NCBI GenBank assembly: GCA_963699345.1
Contig: CAVOTL010000007.1
Location: 854,834-918,833, forward strand
Length of the DNA stretch: 64,000 nucleotides
DNA from: Bog-756 sp963699345
GTDB taxonomy: Bacteria; Actinomycetota; Acidimicrobiia; Acidimicrobiales; RAAP-2
Direction of reading: 5' to 3'
Shown: in pieces, positions 16,006 to 23,762 of the stretch
How positions within the stretch are numbered: the first letter of the stretch is position 1
How the letters are laid out: each line of letters starts with the position of its first letter
Program-made: the position numbers and the translations under genes
The notes under the pieces: generated by a model
Databases searched by the model: none
Seen by the model: the letters and a program-made list of their open reading frames with translations, nothing else
What the model was told of the DNA's origin: nothing

Positions 16006-17181
16006 CTACCGGAGCGACCGGGGCATGCCCAGGCCGAAGATGGCGATCAGGTCCCGCTGGATCTCGTTGGTTCCGCCGCCGAAGGTCAGGATCACCATGC
16101 TGCGTCCGTACATCTCCAGGCGACCGGCCAGTACCGCTTCGGGCGACCCCTTGGCCAGGTACCCGGCCTGTCCGACGACCTCCATCAACAGCTTGAAGGC
16201 CTCGAGGTAGAACTCGGTGCCGAACACCTTGATGGTCGAGGCGTCGGCGACGTCGAGAGCCCCCTGGGTGGCGGCCCAGGCCACCTTCCAGTTGATCAGG
16301 CGCAGGAACTCGAGCTTGGCGTAGACGCGGGCCAGGTGGACCTGCACCCACTCCTGGTCGATCACCCGCCGGCCGTCGGCGAGCTTGGTCGACTGGGCCC
16401 AGGCCCGGGTGTCGTCGAGGGCCCGCTCGATGATGCCCGGCGCACAGAGCGTTACGCGCTCACGGTTCAGCTGGGTGGTGATCAGCGACCACCCCTGGTT
16501 CTCGCCTCCGACCAGGTTGGCCGCCGGCACCCGGACGTCCTCGTAGAACGTGTAGTTGATGTTGTGGTCGCCGGTCAGGCGCATGGGCACGACCTTGATG
16601 CCCGGGGTGTCCATCGGCACGATGAACATCGAGATGCCCTTGTGCTTGGCGGCATCGGGATCGGTGCGGGTGGCCAGCCAGATGTAGTCGGCGTCGCCGG
16701 CCAGCGACGTGTAGATCTTCTGGCCGTTGATCACGTACTCGTCGCCGTCACGGACGGCCCGCGTCTGCAGCGACGCCAGGTCGGTGCCCGACTCGGGCTC
16801 CGTGTACCCGATGCAGAAGTGGATGTCGCCGGCCAGGATCTTCGGGAGGAAGAACTCCTTCTGCTCCTGGGTGCCGAAATCCATGAGCGTCGGGCCCACC
16901 GTGTTGATGGTGAGCATGGGAACCGGCGCGCCGGCCCGCATGGACTCGTCGAAGAAGATGAATTGCTCGATCGGGCCCTTGCCCTGGCCGCCCCACTCCT
17001 TGGGCCAACCGATGCCGAGCCACCCGTCGGTGGCCATCTGCTTGACCACCCGACGCATGTCCGGACCGATGGCGTGGCCCCGGTGGAGCTGCTCTTGGAC
17101 CTCCAGCGTGAGGAGCTTGTCGTAGTACGCACGCAATTCGTTGCGGAGCGCCTCGTGCTCCTCGGTGTAACCGATCTCCAT
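16006..17181 (-). CDS. fadE26: acyl-CoA dehydrogenase, FadE26/ChsE4-like subunit
   Basis: A 391-residue acyl-CoA dehydrogenase. GIGWPKEWGGQG, IGYTEPESGTDLASLQTRAVRDGDEYVINGQKIYTSL, NRERVTL, RLINWKVAW, KVFGTEF and TFGGGTNEIQRDLIA follow the FadE26 (ChsE4) pattern closely. It would be the FAD-binding partner of the FadE27-like protein in sterol side-chain beta-oxidation. ATG 17181 follows a GGGAGGG ribosome site; an upstream in-frame ATG at 17226 is less likely. A KstR-type 14-bp box lies 49 bp upstream, which agrees with the KstR control of this pair in mycobacteria. Confidence 0.84.
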   Translation of the reverse strand: MEIGYTEEHEALRNELRAYYDKLLTLEVQEQLHRGHAIGPDMRRVVKQMATDGWLGIGWPKEWGGQGKGPIEQFIFFDESMRAGAPVPMLTINTVGPTLMDFGTQEQKEFFLPKILAGDIHFCIGYTEPESGTDLASLQTRAVRDGDEYVINGQKIYTSLAGDADYIWLATRTDPDAAKHKGISMFIVPMDTPGIKVVPMRLTGDHNINYTFYEDVRVPAANLVGGENQGWSLITTQLNRERVTLCAPGIIERALDDTRAWAQSTKLADGRRVIDQEWVQVHLARVYAKLEFLRLINWKVAWAATQGALDVADASTIKVFGTEFYLEAFKLLMEVVGQAGYLAKGSPEAVLAGRLEMYGRSMVILTFGGGTNEIQRDLIAIFGLGMPRSLR

Positions 17182-17229
17182 GGGTCCCTCCCGATCCGGT
17201 GCGGCCGCCGGCGGGCGGTCCGTCACGAC

Positions 17230-17243
17230 TAGAACACGTTACA
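17230..17243. promoter_or_regulatory. KstR-type operator
   Basis: The 14-bp TAGAACACGTTACA matches TnnAACnnGTTnnA, the motif bound by KstR, the TetR-family repressor of cholesterol catabolism in mycobacteria. It lies between the FadE26-like gene and the divergent thiolase, closer to the former. No kstR gene is in the window, so binding is inferred. Confidence 0.6.
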
Positions 17244-17324
17244 TTCGACCACCCCCGGGCGCCACCGACCGAACCCGGCCACGGTACGCTCCCACCGGTG
17301 CGTCACCCCCGTGCACGGGGCCAC

Positions 17325-17343
17325 TAGGGTTACCATCCGGTAA
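17325..17343 (+). promoter_or_regulatory. -10 hexamer with TTACC/GGTAA palindrome
   Basis: TAGGGT at 17325-17330 is a likely -10 for the thiolase. Overlapping its last base, TTACC and GGTAA form an inverted repeat around ATCC (17330-17343), placed where a bound protein would block the start site. The leader to ATG 17481 would be about 145 nt. The remaining gap 17182-17480 holds no gene. Confidence 0.45.
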
Positions 17344-17480
17344 GTTCCGGGCATCCGGTGGGCCGCGGGTGCGGCAACCCGACGGGTCCCGTCGGCTCCA
17401 CCGCCGGCCCGCCCGGAATCCAGTCACGTCGATCACACCACGCCCTGCGGCCCCGGCCGCCTGTCACCGAGGAGCACCAC

Positions 17481-18689
17481 ATGCCCGAAGCAGTCATCGT
17501 CGCCACCGGCCGGACCCCGATCGGCCGGGCCAACAAGGGCTCGCTCATCGAGTGCCGCCCCGACGACCTCGCCGCCCTGGTCATCCGCGAGGTCCTGGCG
17601 AAGGTCCCGGCCCTCGACCCGCAACTGGTCGAGGACGTCATCCTCGGTTCGGGCCAGCCCGCCGGCGAGGCCGGCTACAACATCGGCCGCGTGGCCGCCG
17701 TCCTGGCCGGGCTCCCCGACGTACCGGGGGTGACCGTCAACCGCTACTGCTCGTCGTCACTCCAGACGATCCGGATGGCGGCCCACGCCATCAAGGCGGG
17801 CGAAGGCGACGTCTTCGTAGCCGCCGGCGTCGAGACGGTGAGCCGCTACATGCACGGCGCCGCCGACGTCGGCCCGCACAACCCGCTCTTCGCCGAGGCC
17901 GAGGCCCGCACGACGGCCCGCACCCCGGCCGCCGGCGAGCCGTGGACCCCGCTCGAGGGCGCGTTCCCCGACGTGTACATCGCCATGGGTCAGACGGCCG
18001 AGAACGTCGCCGAGTTCAAGGGTGTCACCCGCCTGGAGCAGGACGAGTTCGCCGTCGAGTCCCAGCACCGGGCCGTGGCCGCCCAGGAGTCCGGCTTCTT
18101 CGAACGGGAGATCATCCCCGTCACCCTGGCGGACGGCACCGTCGTGTCGAAGGACGACGGCCCGCGCGCCGGCACGACGCTCGAGAAGCTGTCCGAGCTG
18201 AAGCCCGTGTTCCGCGAGGGTGGCACCATCACCGCCGGCAACGCCTGTCCCCTCAACGACGGCGCCGCCGCCGTGGTCGTGATGAGCGACACGAAGGCCA
18301 AGGAGCTCGGCATCACCCCGCTGGCCCGCATCGTGGCCAGCGGGGTCACGGGTCTCAATCCCGAGATCATGGGCCTCGGCCCGGTCGAGGCCATCCGTCA
18401 GGTGCTGAAGCGGGCGAACATGACCATCGGCGACATCGACCTCGTGGAGATCAACGAGGCCTTCGCCGCCCAGGTCGTCCCCTCGGCCAAGGAACTCGGT
18501 ATCAGCCGCGACAAGCTCAACGTGCGGGGCGGGGCCATCGCCCTCGGCCACCCCTTCGGACAGACCGGGGCCCGCATCATGACCACCCTGATCAACGCCC
18601 TCGACGACACCGACACCACGTTCGGCCTCGAGTCGATGTGCGTGGGTGGCGGCCAGGGCATGGCCATGATCGTCGAGCGCCTCTCGTAG
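17481..18689 (+). CDS. acetyl-CoA C-acetyltransferase (thiolase)
   Basis: A 402-residue condensing-type thiolase with all motifs. VNRYCSSSLQTIRMAA holds the nucleophile Cys near 89, EINEAFAAQ and the base region GGAIALGHPFGQTGAR give the His, and CVGGGQGMAM the second Cys near 390. It should cleave 3-oxoacyl-CoA to acetyl-CoA or run in reverse, closing a beta-oxidation turn. It is divergent from the FadE26/FadE27-like pair, fitting a shared pathway. GAGGAG lies 6 nt before the ATG. Which acyl chain it prefers is not visible. Confidence 0.9.
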   Translation: MPEAVIVATGRTPIGRANKGSLIECRPDDLAALVIREVLAKVPALDPQLVEDVILGSGQPAGEAGYNIGRVAAVLAGLPDVPGVTVNRYCSSSLQTIRMAAHAIKAGEGDVFVAAGVETVSRYMHGAADVGPHNPLFAEAEARTTARTPAAGEPWTPLEGAFPDVYIAMGQTAENVAEFKGVTRLEQDEFAVESQHRAVAAQESGFFEREIIPVTLADGTVVSKDDGPRAGTTLEKLSELKPVFREGGTITAGNACPLNDGAAAVVVMSDTKAKELGITPLARIVASGVTGLNPEIMGLGPVEAIRQVLKRANMTIGDIDLVEINEAFAAQVVPSAKELGISRDKLNVRGGAIALGHPFGQTGARIMTTLINALDDTDTTFGLESMCVGGGQGMAMIVERLS

Positions 18690-18739
18690 GACGGAGCGAA
18701 CGCCGTTCGGGCGATCGGTCGACGGCGGCCGGTGTCGCA

Positions 18740-18771
18740 CGACAGCCGCGGGCTCCGGCCTGCGGCTGTCG
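18740..18771. terminator. hairpin between convergent genes
   Basis: CGACAGCCGC and GCGGCTGTCG form a perfect 10-bp stem around a 12-nt loop. It lies between the thiolase stop and the convergent ferredoxin gene. No T-run follows on either strand, so it may act as a bidirectional barrier rather than a classic intrinsic terminator. Confidence 0.6.
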
Positions 18772-18880
18772 ACGCGTCCGGACCCATGGGCGGCGACCGC
18801 CCGGGTCCTTCCGCACCCGAGGCCCCGTCGACGGACGATCGGACGTCACGGACGGCGAGGTTCGCCCGGGAGGCCGAGCG

Positions 18881-19078
18881 TCAGTCGCTGATCTCCTCGA
18901 TGGCGTACTCGGGGCAGTTGGCGATGGCGAGGCGGGCCTTGTCCTCGAGTTCGGGGGGCACGGTGCCGTCACCCACCACCGAGGAGAGCCCGTAGTCGTC
19001 CACCGAGAACAGCTCGGGGGCGAGGCCGTAGCAGCGGGCATGACCCGTGCACTTGTCCTCGAGGACGCGGATCTTCAT
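18881..19078 (-). CDS. ferredoxin, P450-associated
   Basis: A 65-residue small ferredoxin. MKIRVLEDKCTGHARCYGLAPELF and AIANCPEYAI give a CxxxxxC...CP arrangement with only three ligand cysteines, the pattern of the [3Fe-4S] ferredoxins that serve P450s. Its ATG overlaps the P450 stop as ATGA. It should pass electrons to the P450 next to it. The reductase may be the one at 52262-53503 or one elsewhere. Confidence 0.9.
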   Translation of the reverse strand: MKIRVLEDKCTGHARCYGLAPELFSVDDYGLSSVVGDGTVPPELEDKARLAIANCPEYAIEEISD

Positions 19079-20277
19079 GGGAACACCACCGGCACGGCAC
19101 GGGGACCGCGCACCTGGCCCCCGGCCCAGGTCACCTCCGCCCCCTCGTCGATTCGGAAGTCGGGGATGCGTCGGAGCCACTCCTCGAGGGCGACGCGCAG
19201 CTCCATGCGGGCGAGGTTGGAGCCCGCACAGCGATGGATCCCCGAGCCGAAGGCGACATGGCGGTTGTGGGCCCGGTCGAGGATCACCTGGTCCGGATCC
19301 TCGAAGGCGTCGGGATCCCGGTTGGCGGCGGGAAAGTTCATCAGCACCTTGTCCGCGGCCTTCATCGGGCAGCCCTCGAACTCGACGTCCGAGGTCACCA
19401 CCCGGGCCATGGTCACCGGGGAGTACGCCCGCAGCAGCTCCTCGATGGCCAGGGGCATGGCCTCGGGATCGGTGGCGAGGGTCTTGGCGTCGTCGGGGTG
19501 GGTGGCCAGATGCCACAGCGACGATCCGATCGCCGACCACGTCGTGTCCACCCCGGCGATGAGGGTTATGGCGGCGATGCCCAGCACCACGGAGTCCTCG
19601 AGCGGCTGCCCGTCCTGTTCGGCCTGGAGGAGGGCACTCAGGAGATCGTCACCGGGCTCGGACTTCCGGCGCTCCAGCTCTGTGACGAAGTACTCGATCA
19701 GCGCCATGGTCCCCTCCCGACGGCGCTCCTCGTCGTCGGCGAACTCGAGCACGGCCCGGACCCACCCGGTGAACGTGTCCGACAGCGCCTCGGGGACACC
19801 CAGGATGTGGGCGATCACCCGGACGGGGATCTGCTGGGCGTAGTCCGCCGCCGCATCGGCCCGGCCGTCGGCCAGGAACCCGTCGATCAGGCGGTTGCAC
19901 AGATCGCGGGTCATGGCCTCGTAGCTCTCCACCTTGCGGTGCGACATCCACGGCAGGAGCAGCCGACGGGTCCACGTGTGCATCGGCGGATCGGCGGAGA
20001 TCGGGGGCACCCCGTAAGGGAGGGGTGGCTCCTCGGGCTCCTCGCCGGTGAACGGGATCACCACGATGTCGAGCGAGCTGAAGTGCTCGATGTCGTGGGC
20101 CAGGGCCACCACGTCCTTGTAGGTCGTGGGAAGCCACGTGCTCCCCCGCCGGTCGGTGTGGGCCACCGGACAGGTCTGGCGCAGGTCGTCCCAGATCCGG
20201 AAGGGATCTTTCACGTACTCGGGACTCAGGACGTCGAAGTCCGTGTCCCACCGCTCCACCGGTCGCACGTCGCTCAT
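19075..20277 (-). CDS. cytochrome P450
   Basis: A 400-residue soluble P450. The I-helix oxygen site AGVDTTWSAI is near 240, the K-helix ExxR in EELLR near 285, and the heme loop FGSGIHRCAGSNLAR starts at about 343 with Cys ligand near 350. The stretch ISADPPMHTWTRRLLLPW is the usual C-helix region. Length and motifs are complete. It should hydroxylate an unactivated carbon of a lipid, terpenoid or sterol-like compound, but the family number cannot be given from memory. It is coupled to its ferredoxin and lies behind a strong palindrome. Confidence 0.93.
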   Translation of the reverse strand: MSDVRPVERWDTDFDVLSPEYVKDPFRIWDDLRQTCPVAHTDRRGSTWLPTTYKDVVALAHDIEHFSSLDIVVIPFTGEEPEEPPLPYGVPPISADPPMHTWTRRLLLPWMSHRKVESYEAMTRDLCNRLIDGFLADGRADAAADYAQQIPVRVIAHILGVPEALSDTFTGWVRAVLEFADDEERRREGTMALIEYFVTELERRKSEPGDDLLSALLQAEQDGQPLEDSVVLGIAAITLIAGVDTTWSAIGSSLWHLATHPDDAKTLATDPEAMPLAIEELLRAYSPVTMARVVTSDVEFEGCPMKAADKVLMNFPAANRDPDAFEDPDQVILDRAHNRHVAFGSGIHRCAGSNLARMELRVALEEWLRRIPDFRIDEGAEVTWAGGQVRGPRAVPVVFP

Positions 20278-20296
20278 CGGTCACCTCACAGGTCGG

Positions 20297-20317
20297 TGAG
20301 CGACAAACTGTCGCTCA
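20297..20317. promoter_or_regulatory. perfect palindromic operator upstream of P450
   Basis: Arms TGAGCGACA and TGTCGCTCA are exact inverted repeats of 9 nt around AAC. The site is 20 bp upstream of the P450 ATG, where a TetR-type repressor would sit. It also lies just after the end of the SDR gene upstream, so it could separate two transcription units. The regulator is not identified. Confidence 0.65.
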
Positions 20318-20392
20318 TTGTCGCATTGTTGCATGCGGTGGCGATGTCGGGTCGGTGCCCCCTCCTGGTCGACGTCGTTCCTGGTCAGTACG

Positions 20393-21229
20393 TCAGATGG
20401 TGAGGCCGCCGTCGACGGACAACACGGCCCCCGTGGTGTACGAGGACTCTTCGGACGCCAGGAAGGCGATGGACGCCGCGACCTCGGCCGGCGTCGAGAA
20501 GCCCATCGGGCTCATCAGTTTCTTCAACTGGCGGGGATCGGCGTCCTCGGGCAGCCCGAACGAACCGAGCAACGGGGTATCGGTGCCGCCCGGCGCGACG
20601 ACGTTGGCGCGGACCCCTTTGCCGAGGTACTCCGCGGCGAGCGCCTTGGTGAACATCAGGACGCCGGCCTTGGACGCGCAGTAGGCGGCGGAATAGGCCT
20701 GCCCCATGAGGGCGGTGTTCGACGCCACGTTGACGATCGACCCACCGTGCTCGAGCAGATGGGGAAGCGTCGCCCGGCACACGAGGAACGGCCCGGTGAG
20801 GTTGACCCCCAGGATCTGCTGCCACCGCTCGAACGGCATCTCCTCGGTGTTGTAGAAACCGCCGATGCCGGCCACGTTGCAGACCACCCGCGGCGGGCCG
20901 AGGTCGGACACCACGGCCGAGACGGTGGACGTCACCGACTCCGGTGACGTCACGTCGCAGGTGTAGGCCACCGCGGTGCCCCCCTCCGCGGTGATGCCGG
21001 CCACCGTCTCGGCCACCGCTTCGGTCGACACGTCGAGGGCGGCCACCGACGCCCCCTCGGCCGCCAGGCGTCGGGCCGTGCCCCGGCCGATACCGGACCC
21101 GGCCCCCGTCACGACGGCCACCCGGCCCTCGAATCGTCGTACCAGGAATCCCTCCAGCACGGCGTCGGCCGCGTCGTGCTCCTCGCCACCCTGCCCGAGG
21201 GTGATGCCCTCGCTGCGAACCGGGCTCAT
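20393..21229 (-). CDS. short-chain dehydrogenase/reductase (SDR)
   Basis: A 278-residue SDR with an N-terminal tail of about 30 residues. TGAGSGIG is near 42, CNVAG replaces NNAG near 120, VNVASNTALMG carries the catalytic Ser and YCASK the Tyr and Lys. The end GAVLSVDGG is typical. It probably oxidises an alcohol in the pathway of the neighbouring ligases and P450. It is the last gene of an ATGA-coupled operon reaching back to 25349. Confidence 0.9.
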   Translation of the reverse strand: MSPVRSEGITLGQGGEEHDAADAVLEGFLVRRFEGRVAVVTGAGSGIGRGTARRLAAEGASVAALDVSTEAVAETVAGITAEGGTAVAYTCDVTSPESVTSTVSAVVSDLGPPRVVCNVAGIGGFYNTEEMPFERWQQILGVNLTGPFLVCRATLPHLLEHGGSIVNVASNTALMGQAYSAAYCASKAGVLMFTKALAAEYLGKGVRANVVAPGGTDTPLLGSFGLPEDADPRQLKKLMSPMGFSTPAEVAASIAFLASEESSYTTGAVLSVDGGLTI

Positions 21230-22845
21230 GGCTTCCCCCCGTCATCGGTCCCCGACTTCGCGAACCGCTCGCGCAGGGTGTGCTTCAGGATCTTGCCGGC
21301 CGGGTTGCGCGGCACCTCGTCCACCAGCTCGAGCTGCTCGGGGACGGCGTTGACCCGCAGACCGGCGCTACGCAGGTACTCGCCCATGGTGGCGAAGTCG
21401 AAGCTCTCCCCCTCCGCCACCGCCACCACCGCGCAGGCCCGCTCCCCCGTCTTCGGGTCGGGCAGACCGATCACGGCCACGTCGGCGACCGACGGGTGGC
21501 CGTAGAGCAGGTCCTCCACCTCCTTGGCCGAGATGTTCTCGCCGTGGCGGATGATCACGTCCTTCAACCGGCCCGTGATGGTCACGAAGCCGTCCCCGTC
21601 GACGATGCCGAGATCGCCCGTCCGGAAGTAGCCGTCCTCGTCGAACGCCTCGGCGTCGAGGGAGGGGTCGAGATAGCCGCGGATGACCTGGGGGCCCTTG
21701 ACGCGGATCTCGCCCTCCTCTCCCGGGGCGGCCCGGCGTCCGTCGAGGGTCACCACGACGAGTTCGACCCCGGGGGTCGGCCGTCCCTCGGTGTCGGCCA
21801 GCTTCTGGTCTGGATCGGTCGTCGTGGCCATCACGACGATGGGCGCCTCGGTGAGGCCGTAGCCCGACACGACACCGACGCCGCCGATCTCCGCCTTGAA
21901 GTCGTGGTGGAGCTGCGGGGGCTTGGGCGCCCCGCCCCCGGTGGCCGACCGGATGGCCGGGAAGAGCGGGAGGTCGGGACGCCTCCGCTGGGCGGCCAGG
22001 TATGCGAGGTGGAACGGGGTGCCCGATCCGGCGACCGTCACGCCGTTGTCGGCCAGGAATTCCGGGGTCACCACCGGGTCGAACGCCTCGGTGACCAACA
22101 GCGTGCACCCGGTCAGGAGCGAGGCGATCAGCCAGCCGATGCCTCCGATGTGGGTGAAGGGGAAGACGAGGGCCGAGACGTCGTCGTCGCGCAGGTCGAG
22201 GCACTCGGACATGGCTACCGCCGATGCCATCACGGTCAGGTCGGTGTGGGTGGCCCCCTTGGGGTCGGCCGTCGTGCCCGAGGTGTAGAAGAGCCAGCGC
22301 ACGGGCGCGTCGGCGGCGGAGTCCGACGTCGGATCGACGGGCGGCAGCGTCGCGGGGTCGCCATCGGGCAGGTCCCGGTCGACCACGAGCACCTCGAGTC
22401 CGGGTCGCTCGGCGGCCAGGTCCCGGGCCATGGCCTCGAAATCGAAGCCTCGGTACACGGTCGGGACGACGAGGAGCGCCGCCCCGCTCTGCTCGGTGAT
22501 GAACCCGACCTCGCGGTGGCGGTAGATCGGGATGAGCGGGTTCTGGCGCGCTCCGAGGCGGGCCAGCGCACCGACGAGCACGAGGGACTCGATCCAGGTG
22601 GGGAGCTCCCAGCTGACACTGGTCCCCGACCGGACGCCGTGGTCGACGAACAGGCCGGCGGCCGCCCGCAGGCACCGGTCCCGGTACTCGGCGAAGGTCA
22701 GCTCCCGTCCGGTGTCCTCGTGGGCCAGGAGGGCGTCCGGCGTCGCCGCCGCCCGCGCCTCCACCAGCTCCCACAGGGTGGGTGCGAACACCCAGCCCCG
22801 GTCGGCCGCCCGCTGGGCCATCTGTGCCGTGACGTCGTCGTCCAT
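21226..22845 (-). CDS. acyl-CoA synthetase (AMP-forming)
   Basis: A 539-residue ANL-family ligase. The P-loop YTSGTTADPKGATHT, GYGLTEAP, YFRTGDLG, GRLKDVIIRHGENIS and the catalytic-lysine tail NPAGKILKHTLRERF are all present. It activates a carboxylic acid to its CoA thioester with ATP. The N-terminal motifs SWELPTWIESL and LIPIYRHREVGFI recall cyclohexanecarboxylate-type ligases, so a cyclic or steroid-derived acid is possible; this is inference. The stop overlaps the SDR start as ATGA. GGAGACGAGC precedes ATG 22845. Confidence 0.9.
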   Translation of the reverse strand: MDDDVTAQMAQRAADRGWVFAPTLWELVEARAAATPDALLAHEDTGRELTFAEYRDRCLRAAAGLFVDHGVRSGTSVSWELPTWIESLVLVGALARLGARQNPLIPIYRHREVGFITEQSGAALLVVPTVYRGFDFEAMARDLAAERPGLEVLVVDRDLPDGDPATLPPVDPTSDSAADAPVRWLFYTSGTTADPKGATHTDLTVMASAVAMSECLDLRDDDVSALVFPFTHIGGIGWLIASLLTGCTLLVTEAFDPVVTPEFLADNGVTVAGSGTPFHLAYLAAQRRRPDLPLFPAIRSATGGGAPKPPQLHHDFKAEIGGVGVVSGYGLTEAPIVVMATTTDPDQKLADTEGRPTPGVELVVVTLDGRRAAPGEEGEIRVKGPQVIRGYLDPSLDAEAFDEDGYFRTGDLGIVDGDGFVTITGRLKDVIIRHGENISAKEVEDLLYGHPSVADVAVIGLPDPKTGERACAVVAVAEGESFDFATMGEYLRSAGLRVNAVPEQLELVDEVPRNPAGKILKHTLRERFAKSGTDDGGKP

Positions 22846-22925
22846 GCTCGTCTCCGCTCTCGGTGTCGCTCGTTCGGTCGTGTCGGTGAATCGGGTGGGT
22901 GGTCCGGGGCCGCCGGTCCCGCCGG

Positions 22926-23762
22926 CTACCGGTCCGCCCAGAGCTGGTCCGTGTAGGTGTCGGTGCCCGGGACCGTGCCGATGAAGGCCGAGGCCCACAG
23001 CACCGAGCCGACCCCGGCCTCCTCCACGGCTCGCCCGAGCCCGCCGAACACCCCGGCGAAACTCTCCGTGGGGTCCTCGTCGACGAAGCCGAGCAACAGG
23101 ACCCGGTCGTCCAGGGACTCGTCGCGGGGCACGTCGCCAGGGGCATCGGCCAGCAGGGGCAGCGGGCTGAACCCCAGCACGACGGCCACCGGTGAGCCTT
23201 CCAGCGCTCCGGGCAGGTAGCGGTCCCGCACCCACGCCGACAGCTCGGCGCCCGTGGTGCCAGCCGCCGGTTCCAGGTGGACCGAGACCATCCCGGCGAA
23301 CCGGTGGTCCAGGGTCAGCTCGGCCGGGACCCCGTCGGCGTCACGACCCTGCTCCCACTCGAAGCGGTAGAGCCCGGTGTGGATGTGGTCACGTTGTTCG
23401 AACATGCGGCCGGCGGCGTGCAGCACGTTGACCTGGTCCACGGCCCACCGGTTCCACTCGTCGTGATGACCGTCGAGTACGTAGTAGACGCCGAGGTAGC
23501 TCCCGACCGCGGGATCGGCGACGAGGGCGGCGTCGCCGGTCGGGTACCGCAATTCCTTCAGCGGCGCGGTGGCCACGAACCGGCCGCCGGCGAAGTTGTA
23601 GGCGCCGATCTGGCACCCGGCGTAGAAGTGGTCCCGTTCGTACCAGCGGTTGTACGCCACCTCGTGACCCCGGTGGGGCTCCACCAGCGTGTACAGCAGG
23701 GTGCCGATCCGGATGGGATCGTCGGTGACGCCCCCCTGGGCGGGGGTCGAGTTACCGGTCAT
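22926..23762 (-). CDS. Dabb/EthD-like protein between two CoA ligases
   Basis: A 278-residue protein that I cannot place exactly. Residues 15-120 read GTLLYTLVEPHRGHEVAYNRWYERDHFYAGCQIGAYNFAGGRFVA, which resembles the first repeat of EthD-like dimeric alpha-beta barrels (the HxxHxYNRWYERDH pattern). A second similar module begins near GMVSVHLEPAAGTTGAELSAWVRDRYLPG, suggesting a tandem duplication in one chain. No catalytic cofactor motif is visible. It is coupled to the upstream ligase by ATGA, so it belongs to the same acid-catabolism operon. It could be a lyase, isomerase or ligand-binding helper. Confidence 0.65.
   Translation of the reverse strand: MTGNSTPAQGGVTDDPIRIGTLLYTLVEPHRGHEVAYNRWYERDHFYAGCQIGAYNFAGGRFVATAPLKELRYPTGDAALVADPAVGSYLGVYYVLDGHHDEWNRWAVDQVNVLHAAGRMFEQRDHIHTGLYRFEWEQGRDADGVPAELTLDHRFAGMVSVHLEPAAGTTGAELSAWVRDRYLPGALEGSPVAVVLGFSPLPLLADAPGDVPRDESLDDRVLLLGFVDEDPTESFAGVFGGLGRAVEEAGVGSVLWASAFIGTVPGTDTYTDQLWADR

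Noticed and set aside
17180..19843. Open frame of 887 codons on the plus strand
   Set aside because: It is the out-of-frame shadow of the thiolase and of the reverse ferredoxin/P450 genes; Arg/Gly/Pro-rich with no domain.
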